The position numbers and the translations under genes were made by a program. 46,256 nt of DNA from Chitinispirillaceae bacterium (GTDB lineage Bacteria > Fibrobacterota > Chitinivibrionia > Chitinivibrionales > Chitinispirillaceae): positions 1 to 46,256 of the forward strand of contig JAFGIW010000115.1 of assembly GCA_016929415.1 (NCBI GenBank), in the 5' to 3' direction. Below the pieces are notes generated by a model. The model was given only the letters and a program-made list of their open reading frames with translations, had not been told where the DNA came from and did not search any database. Positions 14,400 through 23,561 of this stretch are shown in pieces (the first letter of the stretch is position 1; each line of letters opens with the position of its first letter).

Positions 14400-16679
14400 A
14401 TGAAACGACGCATTGCCTTACCGGTATTTTCGATAATTGTCGTATCGTCAATGTATTCCCCGGCGCTCGCGGCTCTTTACCGTGTCGGCAAAGCAGCTCC
14501 CTCATCAATTGCCGTCTGGGTCTATTTCACCGACAAACCGGCGGACGGGTCCATGGAGATCGCGGCTTCGCCCCATGCCCTCGCCCGCCGCCGTGCTGCG
14601 GGGTATCGACCGAGCGGCGCCGTCGACCATCCGGTTTCATCGCATTACCTCCATGCCGTCGAGCGGGCGGGCGGAAAGCTGCGCCATTGCTTCAAGTGGG
14701 AAAACGCGGCGAGTTTCGATCTGCCGGCGGATAGAATTCCCCCGGTGACGTTATTACCCTTTGTAAAGCATGTGACGCTTGTCGGAAGCTTCCGGCGGCC
14801 GACCGGTCAGCCTTCCGAATCGCTTGGCAAGCGGAAGGCGTCCCCACCCGGAATCTACGGACAAGCGTTCGATCATTTATGGATGCTCGATATCCCCCGC
14901 GTGCACGATTATCTTTCGCGCCGCTTCGGTTCCATTGCGCCCGGGAGCGGAATCAGGATCGCCTTTTTCGACAGCGGGTTCCGGCTGCGGCACCGCTGCT
15001 TCCTTCACCTGTTGAAACGCAACGCGATCATCGGGACCTATGATTTCGTCGATCGCGACACAACGGTCGAGGACCCGGATTCGGTCGCCACTTCCTTTTA
15101 TAATCCTTATTTTAAGAACGATGAACATGGCAGCCTGGTGTTCAGTCTGGTTGCCGCATACGATCCGCCGTACTATTGTGGCGCTGCCTGGGGGGCGGAT
15201 TTCCTGCTCGCGCGAACGGAGGATACGTACAAATACGAACCGCCGGATGTTGAACCGTCACGGGAAATACATGCTGAAGAGGACAACTGGGCCGCGGCGG
15301 TCGTATGGGCGGAAAGCCTCGGCGTTGACATCATCTCAAGCTCCCTTGCCTACCGGAGCGAATTCGATGATTCCGTAGTCATTGACCGCGGAAACGGGCT
15401 CTTCGATACGGTCGTCAGCTATGCGAAGAGCGACCTCGACGGGAAGACGACGATCATTTCCCGGGCGGCAGTTAAGGCGGTCGCGCGGGGCATTATTATC
15501 GTCAACGCTGCCGGCAACGAGGGGGAAGAGGGCGACACCTCGCTTGACGCCCCGGCTGATGTCGAAGGGGTGATCGCGGTGGGGATGGTTGATCGCGGCG
15601 GTTATATCGACCCGGAAAGCAGCAGGGGCCCCAACGCCGACGGCCTTCCCAAGCCCGATGTGGTCGCTTTGGGAAATGGGGTGTATATGCCGGATGTCTA
15701 TCGATACGAATCCATTGACTCTTATATTTATGATCGGGGGAGTTCCTACGCCGCGCCGCAGGTCGCCGGCGTATGCGCGCTTATCAGGCAATCCGACACG
15801 ACGCTCGAAGCCGCGCAGGTGCGCGAACGGCTCTACCGTTTCTGCCGCCATCCGCGCGGCTGCACGACCATGGACAACCAGTACGGCCGGGGCATTCCGG
15901 ATGCGCTGCTGAGCTGCATGCGGCCCGGTGAGGTGTATCTCACGGCGATCGATACCGGCGGACACCCCCTTTCCGGTGTGACAATAGAGAACGGGGAGGG
16001 CGACTCACTCGCCCGGCTCGATCCGCTCGGCATGGCGCTCTTGACCCTGCCCTCCGCTGCAGCGGCCAGCATTATCATCAGAAAAGGCGTCGACCGCCGC
16101 TCGGTTCCCCTCGATTCCACGCCCTGCCGCAAAGAATTTTACCCATGCACTCTCGTCGTCAAGGTGCGCACCGAGAAAAATCATACGATCCCCTACGCCA
16201 CCATTAAGGGCACGGTTGGCCTGGACGATTACCTGCGGCACGCCGACGATCTCGGGAACCTCTCCATCGTCAGTTTTTTCAACCTGCCGATCACCCTGGT
16301 GGCGTCACGGGAAGGGTATCTGCAATCCGACACCCTCCAATGGATGTTAACCGATAAGAAGCAGGAACGTATCGTTCAATTGAAACTGTCGGACGAAATA
16401 ACAATCAGCGTATATCCGACCGTCATCCGAAAAAGCCGGGGGGAATGTCTGCACATCAGATGCTCGGTCCCGCTTGAAGAACCGGCCAAAACCCTCGAGG
16501 CCTCGGTACGGTCGATCGCCGGAGAGCTGATCTGGCAAAAAAAATGTCTGGTCGATGCCGCGGTTGTCGATGTCAATTGGGATTTTTCGAAGGAGACATC
16601 AGTTTCGCCCGGCGCCTATTTCGTTATGCTTCTTTTCGACGGGAGAAAGCAGCGGAAAAAAATTATCGTTGCTCCGTGA
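14400..16679 (+). CDS. secreted subtilisin-like serine protease (S8) with sorting-type C-terminus
   Basis: A 759-residue secreted protease. The ATG at 14400 has GGAG six bases upstream; an in-frame TTG at 14370 is less likely. A signal peptide (about 1-25) is followed by a propeptide-like region (about 30-130), then the S8 domain with all catalytic residues: Asp191 (FFDSGF), His243 (DEHGS), Asn373 of the oxyanion hole (AAGNEG) and Ser449 (GSSYAAP). After about residue 500 come beta-rich domains. The last 90 residues begin ISVYPTVI and end PGAYFVMLLFDG...KIIV, like the sorting tails of type IX secretion substrates or the related FlgD-type Ig fold. That points to cell-surface delivery and to an FCB-group host (inference). 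It is monocistronic, between two minus-strand operons. Confidence 0.9.
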   Translation: MKRRIALPVFSIIVVSSMYSPALAALYRVGKAAPSSIAVWVYFTDKPADGSMEIAASPHALARRRAAGYRPSGAVDHPVSSHYLHAVERAGGKLRHCFKWENAASFDLPADRIPPVTLLPFVKHVTLVGSFRRPTGQPSESLGKRKASPPGIYGQAFDHLWMLDIPRVHDYLSRRFGSIAPGSGIRIAFFDSGFRLRHRCFLHLLKRNAIIGTYDFVDRDTTVEDPDSVATSFYNPYFKNDEHGSLVFSLVAAYDPPYYCGAAWGADFLLARTEDTYKYEPPDVEPSREIHAEEDNWAAAVVWAESLGVDIISSSLAYRSEFDDSVVIDRGNGLFDTVVSYAKSDLDGKTTIISRAAVKAVARGIIIVNAAGNEGEEGDTSLDAPADVEGVIAVGMVDRGGYIDPESSRGPNADGLPKPDVVALGNGVYMPDVYRYESIDSYIYDRGSSYAAPQVAGVCALIRQSDTTLEAAQVRERLYRFCRHPRGCTTMDNQYGRGIPDALLSCMRPGEVYLTAIDTGGHPLSGVTIENGEGDSLARLDPLGMALLTLPSAAAASIIIRKGVDRRSVPLDSTPCRKEFYPCTLVVKVRTEKNHTIPYATIKGTVGLDDYLRHADDLGNLSIVSFFNLPITLVASREGYLQSDTLQWMLTDKKQERIVQLKLSDEITISVYPTVIRKSRGECLHIRCSVPLEEPAKTLEASVRSIAGELIWQKKCLVDAAVVDVNWDFSKETSVSPGAYFVMLLFDGRKQRKKIIVAP

Positions 16680-16725
16680 GCGGATGGCCGCCTCAATTTA
16701 CCTTCCGACTTCTGAATTCTCTCCC

Positions 16726-18096
16726 CTAAAACGTCACCCCCGCGGTCAACCGCACCGACGCGCCGTTGCCCGTGAACGTATACTCCGACTCCTCAGGGCC
16801 GACAAATCCGGTAACGAGACAACCGAGCGAAAAGTTATGCAGCGTCATATACTGCACTCCGGCGGTGAGCATGGCGCAGCCGTGGTTGAAATTAACAAGA
16901 CCGTTGAGCTGCAGCGTCATGTCGCTGATGAGAAATTTACTGACCGTTACGAAGAAAGCGCCGTAGAATTTGGCAAGCGAGTTGAACTCGAATCCCTGCT
17001 GCAGTGCAATATTTGCCTGCTGCATCACCGTATCGGCGCCGGGAAGCTTCATGATCGATTCGTACATCTTACCGACATGGTATTTCTCGAAAGCGTTACC
17101 GCCGTCTCCTACCTGATTAAAATAGAACTCGCCCACCACCATCACCCGGTCATCGACATCAAGCAGGTCGAAACTGCGCATTAATCCCGCGCAGAGCCTG
17201 ACAACGGGATCATTCCCGAAATCCTTGAAAACGAACTGCGAATCAAGCGAATGAGCTGATGGATTCTCCGAAAAAAAGGCGCTTTTCTCCATGTCCAGCA
17301 CCCGGTAATTCTTCCCGCCTGTTATACTCATCTCACCGGTGACGCTCCACGAAAGTATCGTCGTTGAAAAATCGAGCCCGATAATCGGGTCTTTTCCCCG
17401 TTTCCCCCAGAGCGCGATTCCCGCCTCGGTGCCGCCGAAGAGTCCCTCGAACCGGGCCGCACCGGCGAGGCTGTCGATTGACGAGAGCTTGTGCAGATCG
17501 AGGAACCCGTAAATGTTCCATTTCGTCCCGAAGGGGATGTGGGTTTTGAGGCCGAAGGTCCCTTCGCGCGAGCCGATCCTCTCGATGAAGGTCTTGCGCT
17601 CGACATTCACCATGTCGGTCGGGTTCCAGAAGTAGCCCCGGCCCCACTGCAGCACCTGCTTGCCCGCGCGGAAATAGACCCGCCGGCCGATATTCGCGTC
17701 GAGAAATAGCTCGGGAACCGCGAAGGTTAGCCCGTTGCTGTCGGGAGAAAGGTAGATTTCGCCGTCGGTGAACGCCTTCATGCCGAAGGGAAGCCGTACG
17801 TCGAGCATCAGGTCGCCGAGCATGAGTGCGGTCGGATCGATCTCCCGCCGGTTGCGGTTTTTGAACCAGTCGCGTGAGAGCCCGGTTTCGCCGATCCCGG
17901 TTACCCCCCCCGAAAACGATACGATAGTAGAGTCCACTCCGTCAACCGCAGACGAGGCCACTGTCAGTTGGGAGCTGTCGATCATGGTGATGGCCGTATC
18001 GCCGAAAAGGGCATTTTCGTCGATGTCCTGCGTGATGCCGCGGGGGCAGAACGCCGCGGCCAGCATTACCGTGAACATCCATGCATTCGTGTTCAT
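16726..18096 (-). CDS. outer-membrane beta-barrel of an ABC export cassette
   Basis: A 456-residue exported protein. Start ATG at 18096, seven bases after the upstream stop and preceded by AGGA; a longer frame to 18153 would overlap the previous gene. After a signal peptide (about 1-22) and an acidic linker, the rest is strand-rich and ends in GVTF, a C-terminal Phe typical of BAM-inserted barrels. The region GKQVLQWGRGYFWNPTD resembles the barrel words of porin-like proteins of the DUF1302 type, which are often encoded beside LolA-like proteins and lipid-type exporters. It is the last gene of a five-gene cassette and probably the outer-membrane end of that export route. The substrate is unknown. 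Confidence 0.8.
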   Translation of the reverse strand: MNTNAWMFTVMLAAAFCPRGITQDIDENALFGDTAITMIDSSQLTVASSAVDGVDSTIVSFSGGVTGIGETGLSRDWFKNRNRREIDPTALMLGDLMLDVRLPFGMKAFTDGEIYLSPDSNGLTFAVPELFLDANIGRRVYFRAGKQVLQWGRGYFWNPTDMVNVERKTFIERIGSREGTFGLKTHIPFGTKWNIYGFLDLHKLSSIDSLAGAARFEGLFGGTEAGIALWGKRGKDPIIGLDFSTTILSWSVTGEMSITGGKNYRVLDMEKSAFFSENPSAHSLDSQFVFKDFGNDPVVRLCAGLMRSFDLLDVDDRVMVVGEFYFNQVGDGGNAFEKYHVGKMYESIMKLPGADTVMQQANIALQQGFEFNSLAKFYGAFFVTVSKFLISDMTLQLNGLVNFNHGCAMLTAGVQYMTLHNFSLGCLVTGFVGPEESEYTFTGNGASVRLTAGVTF

Positions 18097-18103
18097 AACG
18101 ATC

Positions 18104-18859
18104 CTATTTGCTGAGGTTCTCAAGATACGCCTTGGTAAAGATCTGATCGTCAAGTTTGTCGATCGAAATTCCAGAAATCTCGACGATGGTTTTGTTGCCC
18201 TTCTCGAACTCGTCGACGAAAAGCTGTTTTACCGGGACCAGTCTTTTTTTAATTTCGGTGAAGGTGAGAAAATAGGCGGTCTGCATAAGTGTTCCCGATG
18301 CCGAATAGGAGGTTTCCTTGAGCATGACCGTCTTGTCCTTTCGCACCCAGTAGACCTTCTTGGGATAATCGACGTCATTGACCTTCGCCTTTACTTCAAA
18401 CCGGTAGACGGGTATTTTGCCGAGCATCTCCTCGGTTATCAGCTCGTTGCCCTTGTCGTCTCTGGCCGGCTCGTACATTTCGGTGAGAAGTCTGCCTTCG
18501 AAATCGTCGCCGTGGGCGTCGGAGCCGCCGATACTTTCGTCGCGGTTGATGTGCTGGAACGTGCGGGTGTTTTTACGGTACATCCAGAAGTTATCGCCCA
18601 CGCGTAGATACCCGTTTCCCTTTTCCGCTTCCGGCCCGGTTATGACGATCAAGAACGACTGGTCGGAATCGCGGCGGTAATACATCATTTCGAGCTTCTT
18701 CGCCCCCTGGTTCGCCTTCTGCTGGGTAAGGGTGACCACCGCCTTGATGTCGGAAACCTGTTTGTAAAGATCGTCGAGCCCCTTGAGGAGCGAATCGATC
18801 GAGGGGGCGCCGAAGGTGACGGTCGCCGCCAAGAGTATACTGCCGAAGATACGTATCAT
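18104..18859 (-). CDS. LolA-like outer-membrane lipoprotein-sorting protein
   Basis: A 251-residue periplasmic protein. The ATG at 18859 has a perfect AAGGAGG Shine-Dalgarno; the frame extends to 18958 but that part lies inside the upstream gene. Signal peptide 1-17, then a LolA/LolB-type half-barrel domain: the words MYYRRDSDQSFLIVITGPE, GNGYLRVGDNFWMYRKNT, a YPKKVYWVRKDKTVMLKETSY strand series and a C-terminal FTKAYLENL match the family commonly called outer membrane lipoprotein-sorting protein. Such proteins carry lipids or lipoproteins across the periplasm. Here it sits between two ABC permeases and an outer-membrane barrel, which supports a shuttle role. It is distinct from housekeeping LolA, which is usually encoded elsewhere. 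Confidence 0.88.
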   Translation of the reverse strand: MIRIFGSILLAATVTFGAPSIDSLLKGLDDLYKQVSDIKAVVTLTQQKANQGAKKLEMMYYRRDSDQSFLIVITGPEAEKGNGYLRVGDNFWMYRKNTRTFQHINRDESIGGSDAHGDDFEGRLLTEMYEPARDDKGNELITEEMLGKIPVYRFEVKAKVNDVDYPKKVYWVRKDKTVMLKETSYSASGTLMQTAYFLTFTEIKKRLVPVKQLFVDEFEKGNKTIVEISGISIDKLDDQIFTKAYLENLSK

Positions 18860-18878
18860 TATTCCTCCTTGTTCTTTT

Positions 18879-20651
18879 CTACTCAAAGTGTCGCAGCGCA
18901 TCGGCTGCGGAAAGTTTAGCCGCCCGGCGGGCCGGAAAATAAGCGGTAACCACGGCAATGCCGACGATCAGGACGACAAAGAAAACAATCGCCCCTGCCG
19001 TGGGTGCGAAAAAGAGATGGCCGTCGACCAGCAACATGCCGAGCGGATTCTCTCCCGCTTTGAACGTGAGCCGGGACAAGCCCCACATCGCCGCAAAGGC
19101 GACAATGGTACCGACAACCGCCGAGATGAGCGCGAGCAGGCCGGTTTCAATAAGAAACGAGTTGCGTACGTCAACCCGCTGCATGCCGATCGCCCGCACG
19201 GTCCCGATTTCCCTGGTCCGCTCGCGGATGGTCATGCGCAGGGTGTTGATGACGCCGATCAGGATAATGAAAAACAGCAGCATAACGCAGATGAAGGTGA
19301 TCAGGTTAAGTGCGTATTCCAAATTAAGCACCATACTTGCGGTCTCATACATGGACCCGACGTCGACCACAATCGCCCTCCACCCCTTCTGGGCGATTTC
19401 CCGGTAGAGTTTCATCATATCTTTTGTTGTACTCGATCGGGGAACGAGCAGCCATTCGCCGCCGAGCGCTTTGTAGATGCCGTTCGTCGTGTCGGGACGA
19501 AACGGCCCGGTGCCTGCAGCAGTCGATTTCGGCCAGGTGTCGTAGAAGGCTTTGTAAAAATCCTTCTCGTTGACAAGGACGACATTGCCGTCGATGCCCG
19601 CTCCGGTGTCGGCGATCGCCGTGACGATCAGCCGCACGGTTGCCCGGCTGCTGTCGAATTTCCCCTCGAACGCAACCGAGCAGGTATCTCCCGGCTTCAT
19701 GCCGGTCGCCGCGGCGAACGCTGATGAAACAATCACCGATTTTTTACGGTTCGCGCTGTCGTTGGCGGTCTGTGAAATCAATCGCAACCCCGAATCGGCG
19801 CACGCGAGTGATGCCGAATCGGTCCGCAGGCAGAGCAGTGTTGTCGCGATCGTCTCACTGCGAAAGGAAAGGTCCCCGTCGATTACCGCAAGCGGGGGCT
19901 TCAGCCCCGCATGGAGCGAATCGGCGAACCGTTTCGCGTCCCTTTTCGGATTGTCGATGATAAGGTAGAGCTGGGGCACATCGTGCGGCCCGTAGCCCAG
20001 AAGGCGTCGTACGGTTTTCACATGAAAGAATATCGGCACCGACATGAACACGTTCGACGGCTTGTAGATGGTTGCCACGGTCAGCCGCGCCGCCTGTGTC
20101 TGGCCGTGAATGTCGGTATACCGCACGCGCATGACGTCGCCGTACTTGACATTAAGCGCCTTGGCCTTTTCCACCGAAAGGCCGACCGGATTCTCGATGG
20201 TGGAGTCGCCCAGGTTGTCGAAGCTGCCATTGATGAACGTGAAGGCCTTTGCGTACTTTTCCATCTCCTTCTCGTCAACGCCTTCACCCGACGGATCCAT
20301 GCCCACCATAACGACATTGTCTGCCTTGCCGTTACCGATGGCGCGGGCAAAGACGCCGATCGCCTCGTCGACCCGTTTGACGCTTGGCACCCGTTCTTTA
20401 ATAATTGCGCGTATCCGGTCGCCGTCGTGGAAGATCTGGTTGTTGGCATTGCCTCCTTTGGTGAAGGAGACGCTCACATGTCCCGCCACGTAGGAGACGA
20501 TTTCGTTGAACAGCACTTCGGAGATGCCGTGCGCGAAGGCGTTGGCAAGCACCAGTATCGCCGTGCCGAACATGATCGCCGTGCCGAGTAGTATGCTTCG
20601 CCGCCGCTGCCTGAAAAGATTTCGAAGACTTATAGTAAATAAAAAATCCAT
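18879..20651 (-). CDS. ABC transporter permease, FtsX/LolE/MacB type
   Basis: A 590-residue permease with the FtsX/MacB topology: one N-terminal helix (about 20-40), a very long periplasmic region (about 45-450) and three C-terminal helices (about 455-480, 510-535 and 550-575). The RNLFRQRRRSILLG start and the TIREREREIGTVRAIG-like cytoplasmic loop (here TIRERTREIGTVRAIGMQR) are family hallmarks. Such mechanotransmission permeases do not form a channel but couple ATP hydrolysis to movement of a periplasmic substrate. It is longer than most family members because of its periplasmic domain. A GAGGAG Shine-Dalgarno precedes the ATG. It pairs with the permease at 20670-22223. Confidence 0.92.
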   Translation of the reverse strand: MDFLFTISLRNLFRQRRRSILLGTAIMFGTAILVLANAFAHGISEVLFNEIVSYVAGHVSVSFTKGGNANNQIFHDGDRIRAIIKERVPSVKRVDEAIGVFARAIGNGKADNVVMVGMDPSGEGVDEKEMEKYAKAFTFINGSFDNLGDSTIENPVGLSVEKAKALNVKYGDVMRVRYTDIHGQTQAARLTVATIYKPSNVFMSVPIFFHVKTVRRLLGYGPHDVPQLYLIIDNPKRDAKRFADSLHAGLKPPLAVIDGDLSFRSETIATTLLCLRTDSASLACADSGLRLISQTANDSANRKKSVIVSSAFAAATGMKPGDTCSVAFEGKFDSSRATVRLIVTAIADTGAGIDGNVVLVNEKDFYKAFYDTWPKSTAAGTGPFRPDTTNGIYKALGGEWLLVPRSSTTKDMMKLYREIAQKGWRAIVVDVGSMYETASMVLNLEYALNLITFICVMLLFFIILIGVINTLRMTIRERTREIGTVRAIGMQRVDVRNSFLIETGLLALISAVVGTIVAFAAMWGLSRLTFKAGENPLGMLLVDGHLFFAPTAGAIVFFVVLIVGIAVVTAYFPARRAAKLSAADALRHFE

Positions 20652-20669
20652 GGTAGCTCCTCTTCCGCT

Positions 20670-22223
20670 CTATTCCCGCGCAATCGCATCGAGCGGGGTG
20701 ATTGAACGTGCGACCTGCATCGGGTAGATGACCGCGATAAGCGTCACGATCGTCAGCTGAATGACGGCCAATAAAATATCCCCTCCCGAAAGTAACGGAT
20801 GAAAGGTGTCCCCGCCGAAGAGCAGTTGCACCATATCGTTGTCTGATGTAAATTTACACAGCGCCAGTACCCGCACGGTGACGTATCCCGTGACGATTCC
20901 GAGCCCGCCGAAGAAAAACGACAGAATCGCCGTTTCGCCGAAGAACATGGTTGAGATGAAACCTTTGCGCGCACCCACCGCTCGCATCATGCCGATTTCC
21001 GAGGTGCGTTCGAGTGCTGCCATGCTCAGCGTATTGACGATGATAATGATCGCCACGAAGAAAAGAAACATGACGAAGACGAACAGCGCGCTCTTGATGA
21101 GCACCGCCATGCTGCCGATCGCACCGATCGCTTTTTTCCACGGCACCGCTCTTACGCCCACCCCCGACGCTTTGAGCCGTTGGTTGACCGCCTTCACCTT
21201 CTCATCAAGTTTCGAATGGTCGTTGAGCAGCACGAGCACGAGATTGTAGGTGCCGTCGTCAAGGTCGGTCTGAATCGCATCGGCTAGTGACGGCCCGGTC
21301 GCAGCCTTCGGGGCCGTCGAAGTTTTAGTCGAACTGCGCGGTGGCGCAAACACATTTTCGGTTATCATACCGTCAACCGAAAACAGGTTGTCGAGATCCG
21401 TATCCTCTCCGCCGAGCAGCTTCTTATCCGCATCGGAGAGCACCAGTGACGCCTTGTCAGCTGCCGCAATGTACCCGATGCAGTTGCGGTACGATTCAAT
21501 GTCGACAATGCCGAAATGGCCCCATATCTGGTTAAGTGCATTGTATCGCACGATGCCCTTGATCCCGAGCCTGATATCGGTGCTGGTGTTGTCGGCGCCC
21601 ATGCCCATGAATACGATGCTCTGCTTCGAGACCAGGTTCGAACGCATCTCCTTCGCTTCCTTGAACATGGAGGTCGTATCCACTCCGCACCCCTCGGGAA
21701 TAAACCAGATATTCGAAACCTCAAACATCTGTTTTCGCGCACCGGTGGGAACCAGAACACCATGCTCGCCGGGGTTGAACAGGCGTCCTTCGACAGCCTT
21801 CATGGTGTTGGGAAACACTTTTTGATACCGCTCGAAATCGACCCCGATCAGAAAAGTAAATCCGGGGGCTCCGCCCTCCTCGTTAAGTACCAGTGCGCCG
21901 TTTTTTCCGATCGGAACCCACTTTTGAAGGTCGTCGACGGTTTTCAGAAGGGAATCGACCTGCTTGAAATTGTTGATGGGTTCGACCGTTTTTCCCATCA
22001 TTTCAATAAACACCTCGTCCGATTCCTGTTTTTCCGAGACGAGCACGATATCGCCGGTAAAGCTGTTGACGATGTTTTTCTGTAATCCTCTGTCCATACC
22101 GGAAATCACGCCGTTTCCGATGGTCATCAGAAAGGCGCCGACAAAGAGAATCACGCCGATCACTAGGCTTTTTCCCCGGTGCCGCATGATGTTTCTCCAC
22201 GCTATTTTTATCATCAGATTCAT
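20670..22223 (-). CDS. ABC transporter permease, FtsX/LolC/MacB type
   Basis: A 517-residue permease of the same fold as its downstream neighbour: first helix about 20-40, large periplasmic domain (about 45-370), then three helices (about 375-400, 425-455 and 480-505). Family words include AWRNIMRHRGKSLVIG near the N-terminus and ALERTSEIGMMRAVGARK in the cytoplasmic loop. With the second permease it would form a LolCE-like heterodimer energised by the ATPase encoded just upstream. The start lies three bases after the ATPase stop and 18 bases separate its own stop from the next gene. The C-terminal half of the periplasmic domain has a low-complexity Ser/Thr/Ala/Pro segment (about 300-315). 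Confidence 0.92.
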   Translation of the reverse strand: MNLMIKIAWRNIMRHRGKSLVIGVILFVGAFLMTIGNGVISGMDRGLQKNIVNSFTGDIVLVSEKQESDEVFIEMMGKTVEPINNFKQVDSLLKTVDDLQKWVPIGKNGALVLNEEGGAPGFTFLIGVDFERYQKVFPNTMKAVEGRLFNPGEHGVLVPTGARKQMFEVSNIWFIPEGCGVDTTSMFKEAKEMRSNLVSKQSIVFMGMGADNTSTDIRLGIKGIVRYNALNQIWGHFGIVDIESYRNCIGYIAAADKASLVLSDADKKLLGGEDTDLDNLFSVDGMITENVFAPPRSSTKTSTAPKAATGPSLADAIQTDLDDGTYNLVLVLLNDHSKLDEKVKAVNQRLKASGVGVRAVPWKKAIGAIGSMAVLIKSALFVFVMFLFFVAIIIIVNTLSMAALERTSEIGMMRAVGARKGFISTMFFGETAILSFFFGGLGIVTGYVTVRVLALCKFTSDNDMVQLLFGGDTFHPLLSGGDILLAVIQLTIVTLIAVIYPMQVARSITPLDAIARE

Positions 22224-22226
22224 CGG

Positions 22227-22907
22227 TTACGCCTCTTTCACAATAAGGCCGTCGCGGATTTTAACCACGCTGTTGGCGTATTTGAGCACGTTGGCGTCGT
22301 GGGTTGAAAAGATGAAGGTTGTCTGCTCGATGCGGTTCATATCCTTCATGAGATTAAGGATCTGTTCACCGGTGACCGAATCGAGATTGGCGGTGGGCTC
22401 GTCGGCAAGAACGATGTCGGGGTTGGTGACCAGTGCCCGCGCGATCGCCACCCGCTGCCGCTGCCCGCCGGAGAGTTCGGCCGGCCGGTGCTTCAGGTAA
22501 TCCCTGAGCCCCACTTCATCGATGAGCTTTTCTGCCCTTTTGCGGATCTCGTTTTTCGACTGTTTCTTCATGAGAAGAAGGGGGAATTCGACGTTTTCTA
22601 GGGCGTTAAGTACCGGAATCAGGTTGAAGGTCTGAAAGATGAAGCCGATATGGTGGAGCCGCATGTCGGTAATCTGCCGGTCGTTGAGCTTCGTGATCTC
22701 ACGGTCGCTCACCTTGACGCTGCCTTCGGTGGCGTTGTCGATGCAGCCGATTACATTGAGCAGCGTCGTCTTGCCGCTTCCCGACGGGCCGACGATACTG
22801 ATCAGATCGCCCTTTTCGATCGCAAGATCGATTCCCCTGAGCGCATATACCGTGGTTTTGCCGAGGGCGTAATTCTTTTTGAGGTTTCTAATTTCGATTA
22901 TATTCAC
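22227..22907 (-). CDS. ABC transporter ATPase, LolD/MacB type
   Basis: A 226-residue nucleotide-binding subunit with all motifs: Walker A GPSGSGKT (40-47), signature LSGGQRQRVAIARAL (about 144-158), Walker B IVLADEPT (about 165-172) and a switch His in FSTHD. The size and the family-specific words match LolD/MacB ATPases, which energise FtsX-type permeases. It opens the five-gene cassette. Translation begins at a GTG (22907) with a strong GGAGG five bases upstream. The 219-base spacer upstream is AT-rich; no confident promoter was found. Confidence 0.93.
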   Translation of the reverse strand: MNIIEIRNLKKNYALGKTTVYALRGIDLAIEKGDLISIVGPSGSGKTTLLNVIGCIDNATEGSVKVSDREITKLNDRQITDMRLHHIGFIFQTFNLIPVLNALENVEFPLLLMKKQSKNEIRKRAEKLIDEVGLRDYLKHRPAELSGGQRQRVAIARALVTNPDIVLADEPTANLDSVTGEQILNLMKDMNRIEQTTFIFSTHDANVLKYANSVVKIRDGLIVKEA

Positions 22908-23100
22908 CGTTTCCTCCGCTCTATGACAAACAGGTGAGTGCCGAAAGAGATAAACTGTTTCGTTATTGCAGATATCATGCCGGATTCAGACGTTCAAAAC
23001 ATGCGTTTTATTGCATGGAACAATCATTTACAATCCTTTTAAGGTGAATCGATATCAACCCGGTTGTAAAAATTATATATGAATTTGATATAAGGCCTTC

Positions 23101-23124
23101 CCGCAATCCACGGGTGAATTGCGG
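23101..23124 (-). terminator. hairpin after the aspartyl-protease-like gene
   Basis: Inverted repeat with arms CCGCAAT (23101-23107) and ATTGCGG (23118-23124) around a ten-base loop, two bases beyond the stop at 23127. There is no T-run after it on the minus strand, so as an intrinsic terminator it is weak. Confidence 0.3.
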
Positions 23125-23126
23125 TA

Positions 23127-23489
23127 TTATTTCAGAGCTTTTGCCGTCATTTTGAGCAGTTTTTTCGACCTCGGGTCAACCCCGATCCCGGTATTTTCCA
23201 GCGCAACCGCCCCGAGTATCGGGTCGGCATTTTCAGGGCCGAAGATCACCTGCGCAACAGTTTCAGCTCCCATGAAAGCGACACGGGCAAATCCGTATTC
23301 ATATTCGACCGGTGTCCCGTCGGCGAGTTCGTAGACCGCCCTGCCTTCAGGCTTGACACCCGCTTTTTTCAGCCTGCTCGCCGGAACGAGACAGTCGATC
23401 GCTCCGGTATCCACGAGAAAATCGTGCTCATACGGCCGCTTTGCCTTGGCCAGATCGCGTACCGCTACGGTGACTTTTGTCAAGCCCAT
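23127..23489 (-). CDS. retropepsin-like aspartyl protease domain protein
   Basis: A 120-residue single-domain protein. The ATG at 23489 has a GGAGG four bases upstream, better than the in-frame start at 23504. It carries the clan AA active-site word FLVDTGA (Asp27) followed by the hydrophobic strand pattern and a second conserved segment (ADPILGAVALENTGI, about residues 89-103), typical of small bacterial retropepsin-like proteins that probably act as dimers. There is no signal peptide, so it is likely cytosolic. Short proteins of this family are common in anaerobic bacteria and their substrates are unknown. It lies near a broken winged-helix regulator but shares no clear operon with it. Confidence 0.8.
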   Translation of the reverse strand: MGLTKVTVAVRDLAKAKRPYEHDFLVDTGAIDCLVPASRLKKAGVKPEGRAVYELADGTPVEYEYGFARVAFMGAETVAQVIFGPENADPILGAVALENTGIGVDPRSKKLLKMTAKALK

Positions 23490-23561
23490 ACTTCCTCCTC
23501 TCAAAAGGGAAACCCGTTGCTCCCCGAATGAACATCATCGCAGTAAAAATACATTATTACT

